DNA from: Chthonomonadales bacterium
GTDB taxonomy: Bacteria > Armatimonadota > Chthonomonadetes > Chthonomonadales > CAJBBX01
DNA: 64,000 nucleotides
Reading direction: 5' to 3'
Assembly (NCBI GenBank): GCA_020849275.1
Contig: JADLGO010000026.1
Span: 54,541-118,540, forward strand
Shown: in pieces, positions 50,907 to 62,700 of the stretch
Layout: each line of letters starts with the position of its first letter
Numbering within the stretch: position 1 is the stretch's first letter
Made by a program: the position numbers and the translations under genes
The notes under the pieces: generated by a model
What the model was told of the DNA's origin: nothing
The model's database searches: none
What the model saw: the letters and a program-made list of their open reading frames with translations, nothing else

Positions 50907-52436
50907 ATGCTGCTGTACGACATCGTGGCCCGCGGCGCCGCCAGGTTCCCGGACCGCCCGGCGGTGATCGCGCGCGATGCGCCCACCACCTACGGCGACC
51001 TCCAGGAACAGACGGCGCAGACTGCCCGCGGGCTTCGGCATCTTGGCGTGGGGGTGGGCGACCGCGTGGCGGTGCTCCTGCCGAACGGGCTCGAGTTTAC
51101 CCTCTGCTACTACGCCGCGGCGGCCCTCGGTGCGATCTGCGTGCCCGCCAACCCGCTGCTGAAGCCCGCCGAGCTCGTGCACATCTGGGGCGATTCGGGC
51201 GCGCGCGTGGCGGTCACCGCGGTGCCGATGCTGGAGCACGCGCAGGAGGCGCGCTGTACGCTACCGGAGCTGTCGGCGCTCGTCTGCGTCGGCGGCGGCG
51301 CCGACCTGCCCTGCGGCGTGACGGCCTGGGAGGAGATGCTGGCGGCCGGCAACGGCGGGGCGCTCCCTCGCCCGGACGTGCCGGACACGAGCCCGGCGGT
51401 CTTCATCTACACCTCCGGCACCACGGGTAGGCCGAAGGGGGCCATGCTCTCCCACCGCAACCTGCTGGCCAACTGTCGCCAGATCCAGGGCGTACTGCGC
51501 TTCGGCGAGGCCGACAACCTGATCTGTGTGCTGCCGCTGTTCCACTCGTTCGCCGGCACGGTCTGCCAGAACGCCTCGCTCTTCGCCGGCGCCCGCTTCA
51601 CCATCGTCGAGTTCTTTCACCCGGCGCGCGTGCTGGAGGCGGTCGAGCAGCACCGCGTCACCGTGTTCCCCGGCGTGCCGGCGATGTTCGGCGCCCTGGC
51701 GCAGTTCCCCACGGACCGCCCCTACGACTTCTCCAGCGTGCGGCTCTGCGTCTCCGGCGGCGCGCCGATGCCGGCCGCGCTGCTCGCGGCCTTCGAGGCC
51801 AAGTTCGGCGTCCCCGTGCTGGAGGGCGATGGGCCGACGGAGTGCAGCCCCGTGACGTCGGTGAACCCGCCAGACGGCGTGCACAAGCCGGGGAGCATCG
51901 GCCTGCCGGTTCCCGGGGTCGACATGCGGATCTTCGACGACGCCGACCACGAGGTGCCTGTCGGCGAGGTCGGCGAGATCGTCGTGCGTGGTGAGAACGT
52001 GATGCTCGGCTACCACGGCCAGCCAGCCGAGACGGCGGCCGCCATGCGAAGCGGATGGTACCACACGGGCGACCTGGGGCGCGTGGACGAGGACGGTTAC
52101 TTTTTCATCGTCGACCGCAAGAAGGACATGCTGATCGTCGGCGGCATCAACGTCTACCCGCGCGAGATCGAGGAGGTGCTCTACGCGCATCCGACCGTTG
52201 CCGATGCGGCGGTGGTGGGCGCTCCCGACCCGCTGCGCGGCGAGGAGGTCGTGGCCATCGTGGCGCTCAGGCCGGGCGCGCAGGCGAGCGCGCGCGAGTT
52301 GGTCGCCTACTGCCGGCGGCGGCTCGCCAACTACAAGGTGCCGCGCCGAGTGATCTTCCGCGATGCGCTGCCGCGGGGCGCCACGGGCAAAGTGCTCAAG
52401 CGCCTGCTGCGCAAGGAGCTCGAGCTGGGTGGATAG
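50907..52436 (+). CDS. Long/medium-chain acyl-CoA ligase (AMP-forming)
   Basis: A 509-aa ANL-superfamily ligase. Motifs in order: A3 P-loop 'IYTSGTTGRPKGAMLSH', 'LPLFHSFAGTVCQNASLF', A5 'LEGDGPTECSPVTSVNP' (DGPTE in place of the usual YGxTE), A7 'GWYHTGDLGRVDEDGYFFI', A8 'DRKKDMLIVGGINVYPREIE' and the catalytic Lys in A10 'RGATGKVLKR'. Such enzymes activate fatty or other carboxylic acids as acyl-AMP then acyl-CoA. CGGGAGG precedes the ATG, 23 nt after the cyclase stop. Confidence 0.93.
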   Translation: MLLYDIVARGAARFPDRPAVIARDAPTTYGDLQEQTAQTARGLRHLGVGVGDRVAVLLPNGLEFTLCYYAAAALGAICVPANPLLKPAELVHIWGDSGARVAVTAVPMLEHAQEARCTLPELSALVCVGGGADLPCGVTAWEEMLAAGNGGALPRPDVPDTSPAVFIYTSGTTGRPKGAMLSHRNLLANCRQIQGVLRFGEADNLICVLPLFHSFAGTVCQNASLFAGARFTIVEFFHPARVLEAVEQHRVTVFPGVPAMFGALAQFPTDRPYDFSSVRLCVSGGAPMPAALLAAFEAKFGVPVLEGDGPTECSPVTSVNPPDGVHKPGSIGLPVPGVDMRIFDDADHEVPVGEVGEIVVRGENVMLGYHGQPAETAAAMRSGWYHTGDLGRVDEDGYFFIVDRKKDMLIVGGINVYPREIEEVLYAHPTVADAAVVGAPDPLRGEEVVAIVALRPGAQASARELVAYCRRRLANYKVPRRVIFRDALPRGATGKVLKRLLRKELELGG

Positions 52437-52497
52437 GCTGCGCGTGCCGCATACCGCCGGATGCCGCGGCCCTGCCGCCGCGGAGAAGGAGAAGACC

Positions 52498-53334
52498 ATG
52501 ACGCCTGTCGGGCCCGCCTCGCTGCCGGAACTCTCGTCGCCCTACGCGCTGGGCGCGGAGCAGATCGCCGACTACGGCCGCGACGGCCACGTGCTCCTGC
52601 GAGGCATCGCCTCTGCCGCCGAGGTCGCGCCCTATCGGCGCGCCATCGGCGAGGCCGTGGAGCGCAGGAGCACGGAGAGGCGGCCGCTGAGCGAGCGCGA
52701 CACCTACGCCCGCGCGTTCCTGCAGATCACCAACCTGTGGGAGGGGGACGAGGCCGTGCGCCGGTTCGTGCTCGCCCGCCGGTTCGCCGGTATCGCGGCG
52801 GGGCTGATGGGGGTTCCGCGCGTGCGGCTCTACCACGACCAGGCGCTCTACAAGGAGCCCGGCGGCGGCCATACTCCCTGGCACCAGGACCAGTACTACT
52901 GGCCGCTGGAGGGCGGCAACACGGTCACTATGTGGATGCCACTCGTGGATGCATCAGCCGAGATGGGGACGATGACGTTCGCGAGTGGGTCCCATCGCGA
53001 GGGCTACCTCGGGCGGTTGGAGATATCCGATCAGTCAGAGGCCTACTTCGCGCGGTTCGTGGACGAGCGCGGTATTCGGCTAGCGCGGGCCGGCGCGATG
53101 GCCGCCGGCGACGCCACATTCCATTCGGGTTGGACGCTGCACAGCGCGCCGGGCAACTCGACCGACCGGGCGCGCGAGGTGATGACGGTGATCTACTTCG
53201 CCGACGGCACCCACGTGATCGCGCCGGACAACCCGCACCGCGAGGCCGATCTTGCCGCCTGGATCCCGGGCGGCAAGATCGGCCATCCGGCGGCGAGCGC
53301 CCTGAACCCGTTGGTGTACGACGCCGCGAGTTAG
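52498..53334 (+). CDS. Phytanoyl-CoA dioxygenase (PhyH) family protein
   Basis: The 278-aa protein has the Fe(II)/2-oxoglutarate dioxygenase fold of the PhyH family: 'ADYGRDGHVLLRGIASAAEV', 'RLYHDQALYKEPGGGHTPWHQ' followed by D, giving the HxD iron ligands in WHQDQ, 'MWMPLVDASAEMGTMTFASG' and the distal His in 'GWTLHSAPGNST' with Arg in 'DRAREVMTVIYFADG'. GAGAAGGAG precedes ATG 52498. It follows the acyl-CoA ligase by 61 nt, suggesting hydroxylation of an acyl or small-molecule substrate. The substrate is not known. Confidence 0.92.
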   Translation: MTPVGPASLPELSSPYALGAEQIADYGRDGHVLLRGIASAAEVAPYRRAIGEAVERRSTERRPLSERDTYARAFLQITNLWEGDEAVRRFVLARRFAGIAAGLMGVPRVRLYHDQALYKEPGGGHTPWHQDQYYWPLEGGNTVTMWMPLVDASAEMGTMTFASGSHREGYLGRLEISDQSEAYFARFVDERGIRLARAGAMAAGDATFHSGWTLHSAPGNSTDRAREVMTVIYFADGTHVIAPDNPHREADLAAWIPGGKIGHPAASALNPLVYDAAS

Positions 53335-53357
53335 CGGGCGCGAGCGCGCCGCACTCC

Positions 53358-53386
53358 TTGCGGGGCCAGGGACCATGTGCTACAAT
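53358..53386 (+). promoter_or_regulatory. Promoter of the Gfo/Idh oxidoreductase gene
   Basis: TTGCGG (53358-53363), 17-bp spacer, TACAAT (53381-53386). It lies just after the PhyH stop and 70 nt before the GTG start. Confidence 0.65.
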
Positions 53387-53455
53387 TCGACCGGCCCGGC
53401 CGGGCGGGCGCGCGAGCGGCCCGGCAGGCCGGTCGATCGGCAAGGAGGACGACAG

Positions 53456-54511
53456 GTGGCCAGGAAGAAGAAGGTAGGCATTGGGCTGATCGGGGCCGGC
53501 GGCATCGCCCAGGGAGCTCACATGCCCGGCTACGCCGCGATCCCGGAGCTGTGCGAGATCGTGGCGCTGGCCGACATCAACGAGGAGACCGGTAAGGCCG
53601 CGGCGGAGGAGTTCAGCGTTCCCAACGTCTTCACGGACTACAGGAAGCTTCTCGAGATGGATGAGGTGCACGCCGTGTCGGTGTGCACCCCGAACTATCT
53701 CCATATGGAGCCCACGATCCTGGCGCTCAAGGCTGGCAAGCACGTGCTGTGCGAGAAGCCGGTGGCGATGAATGCGCAGGAGGCGGCCAGAATGGTCGAG
53801 GCGGCTAAGGCCGCCAAGCGCAAGTTCATGGTCGGCTACAACAGCCGCTTCGCTCCCACGAATCAGCTCCTGAAAACGTACATCGACGCCGGCGATCTGG
53901 GCGACATCTACTATGCCCGCGCCCAGGCCCTCCGTCGCCGCGGGATCCCCGGCTGGGGCGTGTTCATCGACAAGAGCAAGCAGGGAGGGGGCCCCCTCAT
54001 CGACATCGGCGTGCACATCCTCGACCTGACGCTGTGGATGATGGGCCACCCGAAGCCGACGGCTGCCTCCGGCGTCACCTACGCCAAGTTCGGCAAGCGC
54101 GACGACGTAGTGGGCTTCATGGGGCAGTGGGACTACAAGAACTTCACGGTGGAGGACTTCGCCGCTGCGCTTGTCCGCTTCGAGAACGGGGCCACCATCG
54201 TGCTGGAGTCCAGCTTCGTCGCCAACATCACCGAGGACGTGTTCACCAGCACCCTCTGCGGCACCCAGGGCGGCGCGGTGACCAACCCGCTGACCATCAT
54301 CCAGGAGAGGCACCGCTCGCTCCAGACCTTCAAGCCCGACATCCCGCACCAGAGCGTTAACACGCATGCCGCCGAGATGAAGCACTTCGTGGAGGCCATC
54401 CGAAACGATACGGAGCCCCTGATCACCGGCGAGCATGGTCTGATGGTGGCGAAGATCATGGACGCCATCTACAAGTCCTCCGAGAAGGGCCGCGAAGTGG
54501 CGATCGCCTGA
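53456..54511 (+). CDS. Gfo/Idh/MocA family oxidoreductase
   Basis: A 351-aa NAD(P)-dependent sugar or inositol dehydrogenase-like protein. GTG 53456 follows AAGGAGG. The N-terminal Rossmann fold has 'VGIGLIGAGGIAQGAHMPGY' (residues 7-26) and the classic 'GKHVLCEKPVAMNAQEAARM' with the EKP motif. The C-terminal domain shows 'MVGYNSRFAPTNQLLKTYI', 'GGGPLIDIGVHILDLTLWMM' with the conserved D/H pair, and 'LITGEHGLMVAKIMDAIY'. Cytoplasmic; the natural substrate cannot be told from sequence. An MFS transporter follows 81 nt later. Confidence 0.95.
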   Translation: MARKKKVGIGLIGAGGIAQGAHMPGYAAIPELCEIVALADINEETGKAAAEEFSVPNVFTDYRKLLEMDEVHAVSVCTPNYLHMEPTILALKAGKHVLCEKPVAMNAQEAARMVEAAKAAKRKFMVGYNSRFAPTNQLLKTYIDAGDLGDIYYARAQALRRRGIPGWGVFIDKSKQGGGPLIDIGVHILDLTLWMMGHPKPTAASGVTYAKFGKRDDVVGFMGQWDYKNFTVEDFAAALVRFENGATIVLESSFVANITEDVFTSTLCGTQGGAVTNPLTIIQERHRSLQTFKPDIPHQSVNTHAAEMKHFVEAIRNDTEPLITGEHGLMVAKIMDAIYKSSEKGREVAIA

Positions 54512-54592
54512 CCCGTTTGGACGTCGCGGCGCCGGGCGCCGGGCAGCGTCCTCGGGGGCGCGGTCCGGCGCCCGCGCGCGATTCCGTGGCAC

Positions 54593-55912
54593 ATGGCAAC
54601 CACCGTGAAGAGCGCCTCAGGTCCATCGGTCCCACTCTCGCCGCGCACCGTGCTGATGTCCATCGTGCTGGTGGCGGGGTTGGCCGAGCTCGCCTATGCC
54701 GTGATGAACCTCTCGGCGATGCCGGTCTACCTGCGCTACAGCATGAACTACGGCGAGACCTCGGTCACGCTGATCGGCACGGCCTTCCTGGTCTGCGAAG
54801 GCGTCATGAAGGGGCCCTTCGGCATCCTGGGTGACCGCATCGGCCGCAAGTGGCTCATCATCGCGGGGCCGCTCGTGAGCGTCGTCACCTCGCTGCTGAC
54901 TCTGCTGGTGCAGCCCTCGCAGGGCTACCTCTTCGCCCTTCTCCGCGTGCTCGACGGGTTGGGCGCCGCCGCGCTGTGGCCGGCGGCCTTCGCGATGATC
55001 GCCGACGTGGTGTCCGAGGAGCGCCGGGCGCAGGCGATGAGCCTGTTCAACGTCACCTACCTGGTCGGCATCGCCCTCGGCCCGTTCCTCGGGGGCGCCG
55101 CGAACGACCTGACGCGCCTGGCCGTCCATCGCCTGGACCCAACGGGCGCCTGGTCAGGCCATGTTGATCCGTACTCTGCGTCGTTCTACCTGATCTCCGC
55201 CATCTTCCTGGCCACCGCGCTCGTTGCCTGGTTCCGCATCCCCGATATTCGCCCGGTCCACGAGCACAGTCCCACGGAGCTCGAAGTGGGCTTCAGCTTC
55301 TCTTCGCTCGTGCACAGCCTGCGCCGGATCCCGGAGACGCTGCTGATGGCGTTCGTCACCTTCTTCGGGATCGGGATGATCATGCTGCTGGTGAAGCTGT
55401 TCGCGCTGCAGGAGTTCGGCGTCTCGGAGACGGAGTACGGGGCGCTGCTGCTCGGCCCGGCGCTCGTGATCGGCGCGGCCTCTGTGCCGCTGGGCACCCT
55501 CGGCGACCGGCTCGGCAAGGTGCGGGCCGTGCGGATCGGCCTGGGAGTCTGCGCGTTCTCCATGTGGACGCTGGTGCTGTTGCCGGACCGCGTCGCGCTC
55601 ATTCTTGGCGGGTCACTGATCGGGGTCGGGTTCGTGGTGGCGTTTCCATCATGGATGGCCTACATCAGCTCCTCGTGCGATCCCCGGCAGCGCGGGGCGG
55701 TGATGGGGGCCGTGGGCACCGCGCAGGGACTGGGCGCCATGCTCGGCTCGCCCATCGGCGGCTACCTCTACGAGCACGCGCACCTGCGCGTGTCCTGGCT
55801 CCCGTGGATCAACTCGCACTACGTGCCGTTCCTGGGATGCGCGCTCCTGCTGATGGTGGCATGGGTGCTGTCGTTGACCACCATCCGCGAGAACGAGCCC
55901 CGACTGCCGTAG
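54593..55912 (+). CDS. MFS transporter (12 transmembrane helices)
   Basis: A 439-aa major facilitator protein with about 12 hydrophobic helices and a long central loop around residues 210-240 ('IPDIRPVHEHSPTELEVGF'). The signature between helices 2 and 3 reads 'GILGDRIGRKWLIIAGPLVS' (GDRxGRK), repeated in the second half as 'GTLGDRLGKVRAVRIGL'. Helix 4 carries 'LLRVLDGLGAAALWPAAFAM'. It resembles drug/proton antiporters and sugar transporters alike; substrate unknown. The Gfo/Idh gene upstream suggests a sugar-related role (inference). Confidence 0.9.
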   Translation: MATTVKSASGPSVPLSPRTVLMSIVLVAGLAELAYAVMNLSAMPVYLRYSMNYGETSVTLIGTAFLVCEGVMKGPFGILGDRIGRKWLIIAGPLVSVVTSLLTLLVQPSQGYLFALLRVLDGLGAAALWPAAFAMIADVVSEERRAQAMSLFNVTYLVGIALGPFLGGAANDLTRLAVHRLDPTGAWSGHVDPYSASFYLISAIFLATALVAWFRIPDIRPVHEHSPTELEVGFSFSSLVHSLRRIPETLLMAFVTFFGIGMIMLLVKLFALQEFGVSETEYGALLLGPALVIGAASVPLGTLGDRLGKVRAVRIGLGVCAFSMWTLVLLPDRVALILGGSLIGVGFVVAFPSWMAYISSSCDPRQRGAVMGAVGTAQGLGAMLGSPIGGYLYEHAHLRVSWLPWINSHYVPFLGCALLLMVAWVLSLTTIRENEPRLP

Positions 55913-55989
55913 GGTGGCCGGGGCGGCGGCGGTGGGTGCGGGCGGGCGTTGCACTGCTGGGGGCGCGTGCGCGGCGTCGGACGCGGGAA

Positions 55990-56021
55990 AGCCGGGAGCG
56001 GCCGCGTGGGCCGTCCCGGCT
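55990..56021 (+). terminator. Hairpin terminator after the MFS gene
   Basis: Outer 8-bp stem 55990-55997 with 56014-56021, inner 5-bp stem 55999-56003 with 56009-56013, one bulged G and a 5-nt loop. A U-rich tail is missing. Confidence 0.5.
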
Positions 56022-56089
56022 CTCCGATTGCCTGCCCCGCGGCGCCGTGTGCTCCCGAGTTCGTGAACCCGTCTAAAACGGGCGGATGA

Positions 56090-57709
<1,620 letters not shown>

Positions 57710-57849
57710 CCCGACGCGTGCCGGCGCCGGGGGTTGACTGGATCCGGTTCGCCGGCGCCGCCCCGACCGCTCATCGCGGTCCATGCGGGCGGCGCCGGCG
57801 AGCGTGCGTATGAAGGGTCTGTACGGGCCGAACGCGGGGGGAGGAGCAC

Positions 57850-59283
57850 ATGCGCCGGACGAAGATCGTCTGCACCATCGGGCCGGCCTCGGCGCGGCGG
57901 CCCGTGCTGGCCCGCCTGATCCGCGCTGGCATGGACGTGGCGCGCCTTAACTTCTCGCACGGAACCCACGAGCAGCACGCCGAGGTGATCGCGGGGGTGC
58001 GCGCGCTCGGCGAATCGCTCGGTCGGCCTGTGGCGGTGCTGCAGGACCTGTCCGGCCCCAAGGTGCGCCTGGGCGCCATTGCCGCCGGCCCGATCACCTT
58101 GAGACGCGGCCAGAGCATTCGGCTCACGGGGCGCGACGTGCCGGGCGACAGCGAGGAGGTCAGCCTGCCCGTGCCGGAGTTGCTGGCCGCGCTGCGGCCA
58201 GGGGACCGCCTCCACCTGGACGACGGCAAGGTCGAGTTGCAGGTCGTGTCGGCCGATGGGGCCGACGTGGTGGCGCGCGCCACGGTCGCCGGCGAGCTGA
58301 GCAGCCGCAAGGGCGTCACGGCGCCCGGCGTGGCGCTCGCGCTGCCGGCCGTCATGCCCGGTGACCTCGACGACCTGCGTTTCGGCCTTCGTCAGGGGGT
58401 CGACTGGGTCGCGGCGTCCTACGTACGGGAGGCCGGTGACCTCACCCCGTTGCGGAGCGTGATGCGTGAGGAGGGCGCCGCGCGGCCGATCATCGCCAAG
58501 ATCGAGAAGCTGGAGGCGCTGCACAACCTGGCCGAGATCGTTCGCTCCGCCGACGGTGTGATGGTGGCCCGGGGCGACCTGGGCGTCGAGATGCCGATCC
58601 ACCAGGTGCCGCTCGCGCAGAAGCGGATCATCCGTGCCTGCAACCGGGCAGGCAAGCCGGTCATCACGGCCACCCAGATGCTCGACTCGATGATGGCCAA
58701 CCGGCGCCCCACGCGCGCCGAGGCCAGTGACGTGGCCAACGCGATCCTGGACGGCACCGACGCCGTGATGCTCTCCGGCGAGACCGCCGTGGGGCGCTAT
58801 CCGGTGGAGGCGACGCGCATGATGGCCGCGATCGCGCGGGAAGTAGACCCGGAGCTTACCTGTGCCGAAGCGTTCGACCACGGGCACGGGCCGGCCGTTG
58901 ACTCTGCCGAGGCCGTTGCACGCGCGGCAGTCGAGATGGCGCGCGCGTTGGAGGCGACTGCCGTCGTCTGCGCGACCACCTCCGGGGCCACGGCGCGCCG
59001 CATTGCCCGGCACCGGCCGGGAACGCCCGTGGTGGCTGCCACCCCGAGCGTGGAGACGCTCCGGCAGCTCGCGCTGGTGTGGGGGGTGCGCCCGCTGCTC
59101 GTGCCGCCATGCACCAACTCGGACGACATGATGACCGGGGCGATCGACGCCGCGGGCCAGCGTGGATGGCTTAGAGAAGGCCACACGGTGGTCTTGACGG
59201 CCGGCGTGCCGGTCAATATAATGGGGAACACCAACCTGATCCGCGTGCATGTCGTCGGGCGTCCGCTGCGCCCCGCACGCTGA
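57850..59283 (+). CDS. pyk: Pyruvate kinase
   Basis: The 477-aa enzyme makes ATP and pyruvate from phosphoenolpyruvate and ADP. GGGGGGAGGAG precedes ATG 57850. Seen: 'KIVCTIGPASARRPVLARLI', 'GMDVARLNFSHGTHEQH', catalytic Lys in 'IAKIEKLEALHNLAEI', metal-site 'VMVARGDLGVEMP', 'CNRAGKPVITATQMLDSM' and the C-terminal allosteric domain ending 'TNLIRVHVVG'. Full length for the bacterial type without an extra C-terminal PEP-utiliser domain. Probably co-transcribed with eno. Confidence 0.98.
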   Translation: MRRTKIVCTIGPASARRPVLARLIRAGMDVARLNFSHGTHEQHAEVIAGVRALGESLGRPVAVLQDLSGPKVRLGAIAAGPITLRRGQSIRLTGRDVPGDSEEVSLPVPELLAALRPGDRLHLDDGKVELQVVSADGADVVARATVAGELSSRKGVTAPGVALALPAVMPGDLDDLRFGLRQGVDWVAASYVREAGDLTPLRSVMREEGAARPIIAKIEKLEALHNLAEIVRSADGVMVARGDLGVEMPIHQVPLAQKRIIRACNRAGKPVITATQMLDSMMANRRPTRAEASDVANAILDGTDAVMLSGETAVGRYPVEATRMMAAIAREVDPELTCAEAFDHGHGPAVDSAEAVARAAVEMARALEATAVVCATTSGATARRIARHRPGTPVVAATPSVETLRQLALVWGVRPLLVPPCTNSDDMMTGAIDAAGQRGWLREGHTVVLTAGVPVNIMGNTNLIRVHVVGRPLRPAR

Positions 59284-59403
59284 GCGCGGCGCGGCCCGCC
59301 ATCGCCGCGCCTCGAGTCCCGCGTGGCCGAGATCGCCACCCACCGTCATCGTCGAGCGCCGCGTCGTGCCGCCGGACGCCCGGCCAGAACGCAGGAAGAT
59401 GGG

Positions 59404-59712
59404 ATGTCGAACCGATTGCGCTCTCGCCGGTCCGGGCGCGTTGCCCGACGGCTGCTGCTGCTGGTCGTGGTCCTGGCGGCCGGCGGCGTGCTACCGATGC
59501 TCGTGGCCCGCGCCGCCCGGCCCTACATGGAGGCCGCGCGCATCCAGCGGCGCAACGCGAAGTTGAGCGGCCTGATCGCCGCCGAGGAGCGACGCCACCA
59601 GGAGCTTCGCAAGGCGGTGGCCCGCTTCGGGACGGCGGACGGCATGGAGCTCGAGGCGCGCCGCATGGGCTACCTGCGCGAGGGCGAGATGCCGCTCCTC
59701 ATCCCCCGTTGA
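59404..59712 (+). CDS. FtsB/DivIC-like septum formation protein
   Basis: A 102-aa single-pass membrane protein: basic N-terminus ('NRLRSRRSGRVARR'), one helix at about residues 17-37, then a coiled coil ('RIQRRNAKLSGLIAAEERRH') and the family-like end 'GMELEARRMGYLREGEMPLL'. This layout is that of FtsB/DivIC, which bridges FtsL and FtsQ in the divisome. An FtsB gene immediately after eno is the common bacterial order; here pyk is inserted between them. ATG 59404 follows AGGAAGATGGG. Confidence 0.85.
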   Translation: MSNRLRSRRSGRVARRLLLLVVVLAAGGVLPMLVARAARPYMEAARIQRRNAKLSGLIAAEERRHQELRKAVARFGTADGMELEARRMGYLREGEMPLLIPR

Positions 59713-59745
59713 GTCTCGGGCGCTCGCGCGAGCGGGACGCGCGCC

Positions 59746-62700
59746 TCAGCGCCAACCCCGCCACTCCTCTCCCATCCGGTCGACCCACCCCCGGAGCGCG
59801 CCTTCGCGCGTGCTGGCGAGCCGCAGGAACGTGAGTAACGCCAGGCCCACCACGACGGCCCCCGCCGCCGACCACGGGTCTCCGATCCGGCCGGCCCCGA
59901 GCACCAGCGCGCAGCCGGCCGCGTAGACCATCCCAGCCAGCACGTAGGCCCGGACCCGCGCCACCACGCCCCACGCGATGGCCGCCGAGCACTCGGCGAG
60001 AAGCAGCAGCGATCGCGCGCCCCCCGCGCCGGCCTGGTGCTGGAAGTAGAAGGCGGCGAAGGCCGGCGTGAGCGCGGTGAGGAGCCCGACCCACCAGAGC
60101 GTCTGCGCCTGGTCCATCGCGCCACGTCGCGCCGCCTGGTGCCCGAGGTAGACGATGTAGAGCCCCGTGGGCATGAGGTACAGGTCTGCAACGGAGATGC
60201 CGAGCCCGAAGGTGTCGTAGACGGCGAGCAGATACGCGGTAAAGACTAGCGCAAAGGCCACGTGTCGCCATCCGGCGCCGCGACCGCAAAGGCGCATGGC
60301 CGCGCTCGCCCCTCCGGCGGTCAGCAGCGCGACCAGGCTGGGCTCACCCTGGCCGAGCTGGCCGACGGCGAGGAGCGCGGCGGCGGCGGACACCCACACC
60401 GCCACCCCGGCGTGGCCGTAGAGGGGTTCGTGCGGATCGCCGGCGGTGCGGGCGATCTCAGCCAGCCGCGCGGCGCCGACCCATGCCGCCGCCGCCATCG
60501 CCAGCACCAGGGCGCAGTCGCCCTCCGGCCAGCCGGCGACCCGCGCCGCGGCCGCCCACAGGGCGGCCGTCGCGGCGTGCGCGCCGGTCCCGAGCCACCA
60601 GCGGTCCCTCAGCATCCAGCCACCCAGCAACCCCAGGGTCGCGGTGGCCGCGAGCCAGCCGGCCTGGACGCTGGCGGCCTCGTCATCTAGCGCGAATGTG
60701 GCGGACCATGCCGCCGCCAGGATCAGGATGCCGCGAGACGTGGCGCTCCACCCGTCCGCGGCCCCGGCATGCCCCGCTCCGCGCCATCGCTCCGCTCCGA
60801 GGCGGAGGGCCGCTGCGGCCACGAGCGCGGCGACGCACCAATGGATGTCTGGGAGGCCGGCGCCCTCGATGACGAGCGCGGCCCATCCGCCGGAGAGGGC
60901 GAGGCCGCTCAGGGCGCCGGCGAGGCGCGCCGTCGAGGGCTCGGCGTCGCTGTGGGCGGCGAAGCAGGCGTAGAGCGCGCCGCACACACCGGCCGCGAGC
61001 GCGGCCATCGCCGCGTGCGCCACCTGCCCCCAGGCGTCGCGGCCGGCGATCGCGAGCGTCCAGCCCGCCAGCAGGGCGACGGCCGAGCTTCCCAGCGCGT
61101 GGCGCCGCCCCCAGGGCAGTAGCGATGCCAGCAGCGCCGCGCCCACCAGGACGCTCGGGAGCGCGAGGCGGGCGGCGGTGGCGCCCTCAAGGCCCGCGGC
61201 GCCCGCGAGCATCAGGGCCCCGGACGCGGTCCAGAGGCCAGCGGGGCAGCGCGCGCGCCGCGATGCGCCGGCGAGTAGGGCGGCGCCGGCGAGCGCGACG
61301 GCCGTCGCGCCGGGCACCGGGTCACTCCCTGGCCATGGCAGGCTCATCAGATGTAGGCCGGCCATCAGGACCGTGAGGCAGGCGCCCGCAAGGCCTGGCC
61401 AGGGCATGCCCGGGCGCGCCTCGGCCAGCCACAGAGCCGCGCTGCCGAGGGCGACGGCCACGAACCATGCGATCGCCGGCGCCGCGGCGGGATGGGGCCC
61501 CGCGAGCAGCACGCCGATCGCCGCCGCGGCGCAGGCCCTCGCGACGCCCCGCAGCGCGCCGGGCCAGGCGGGCGCGGCCTCCACCAGGCCAGGGCGGCTC
61601 GCCACGCCGGACCAGAGCATCCCCATCGCGACGAAGGCGGCCGCGGCGGCCGCATGTCGCTCCAGGCCGAGGGCCGTGCCGGCGGTGAGCGCCGCGCAAA
61701 GCGCCGCCAGGAGGGCCGCAGCCGCCATCCAGGCGCGGCCGAGGCCGGCCCACGGGTGTGTCCGCAGGGCGAACGCGCCAACCCACAGCAGCGCGAGCCA
61801 CAGAAGACGGCTCGCCCAGGCGGCCCGCCCATCGCCAACCGCCATCGAGACCGCCCCCGATCCGATCGCGGCCGTCAGGGAGCCGACCAGCCAGGGCGCC
61901 GCCCAGGCCTCGCCCCGGCGACGCAATGCCAGCCCGACGGGCAACGCGCAGGCCGCATAGGGCCAGGGCGCCAGCGCTGCGGCGGCCACCCAGGGCGGGG
62001 CGAACCGCGCTGTGAGCGGCCATGTGGCCGCAAGCGTCGCGGCGGATGCGAACCAGTGCCAGGCGGGCTCGCGGCGGCGAGCCGCCTGCGCCGCGGCGAG
62101 GGCCGCGCAAGCCGACGCGAGCACGACACCGCGCGGCCAGTCAGGGCCGGGGGTGGCCGCCCACCGCGCGTCTGGCGGCAGGAGGAAGGCGGCGGCGAGC
62201 GCGAGCGCGGAGGCGGCGGAGAAGGCGACGGCGAGCTCGCCATAGGCGAGGCCCAGCGCATCCGAACGGGGAAGGCCGCCCGCGCGCCGGGCCGCCGCGC
62301 CATACGCCGCGGCCAGCCCGAGGGCTCCCGCCCAGAGCGTGGCGGCGCCCAGGCCGAAGTCGACGGCCTCCACCCTGCCGAGCGTCCACAGGGCGAGCGG
62401 GGCCGCGGCCGCACCGCCCAGGCCGGCCAGCCGCACGAGCCCCGTCTGGCCAAGGCCGTGGGCGCCCGCCGCGTAGATGGCGGCGGCGATGACGAGTAAG
62501 GCGGCGCCGACGGCCGCGGCCTGCCCGCCCGCGGAGGCCCCCATGCCGCCGTTCAGAAGCGCGAACGCCGCGCAGGCGTGTGCCCAGACCTCGCGGTGGA
62601 GCGCGGCGCGCAGGTTGCCGCGTCGCCGTGCGGCCACCGCCGCGGCCAGGAGCACGGCCGCGGCAGCCAGGGGCGCTCCGGCGTAGGCCGCCACGGGCCG

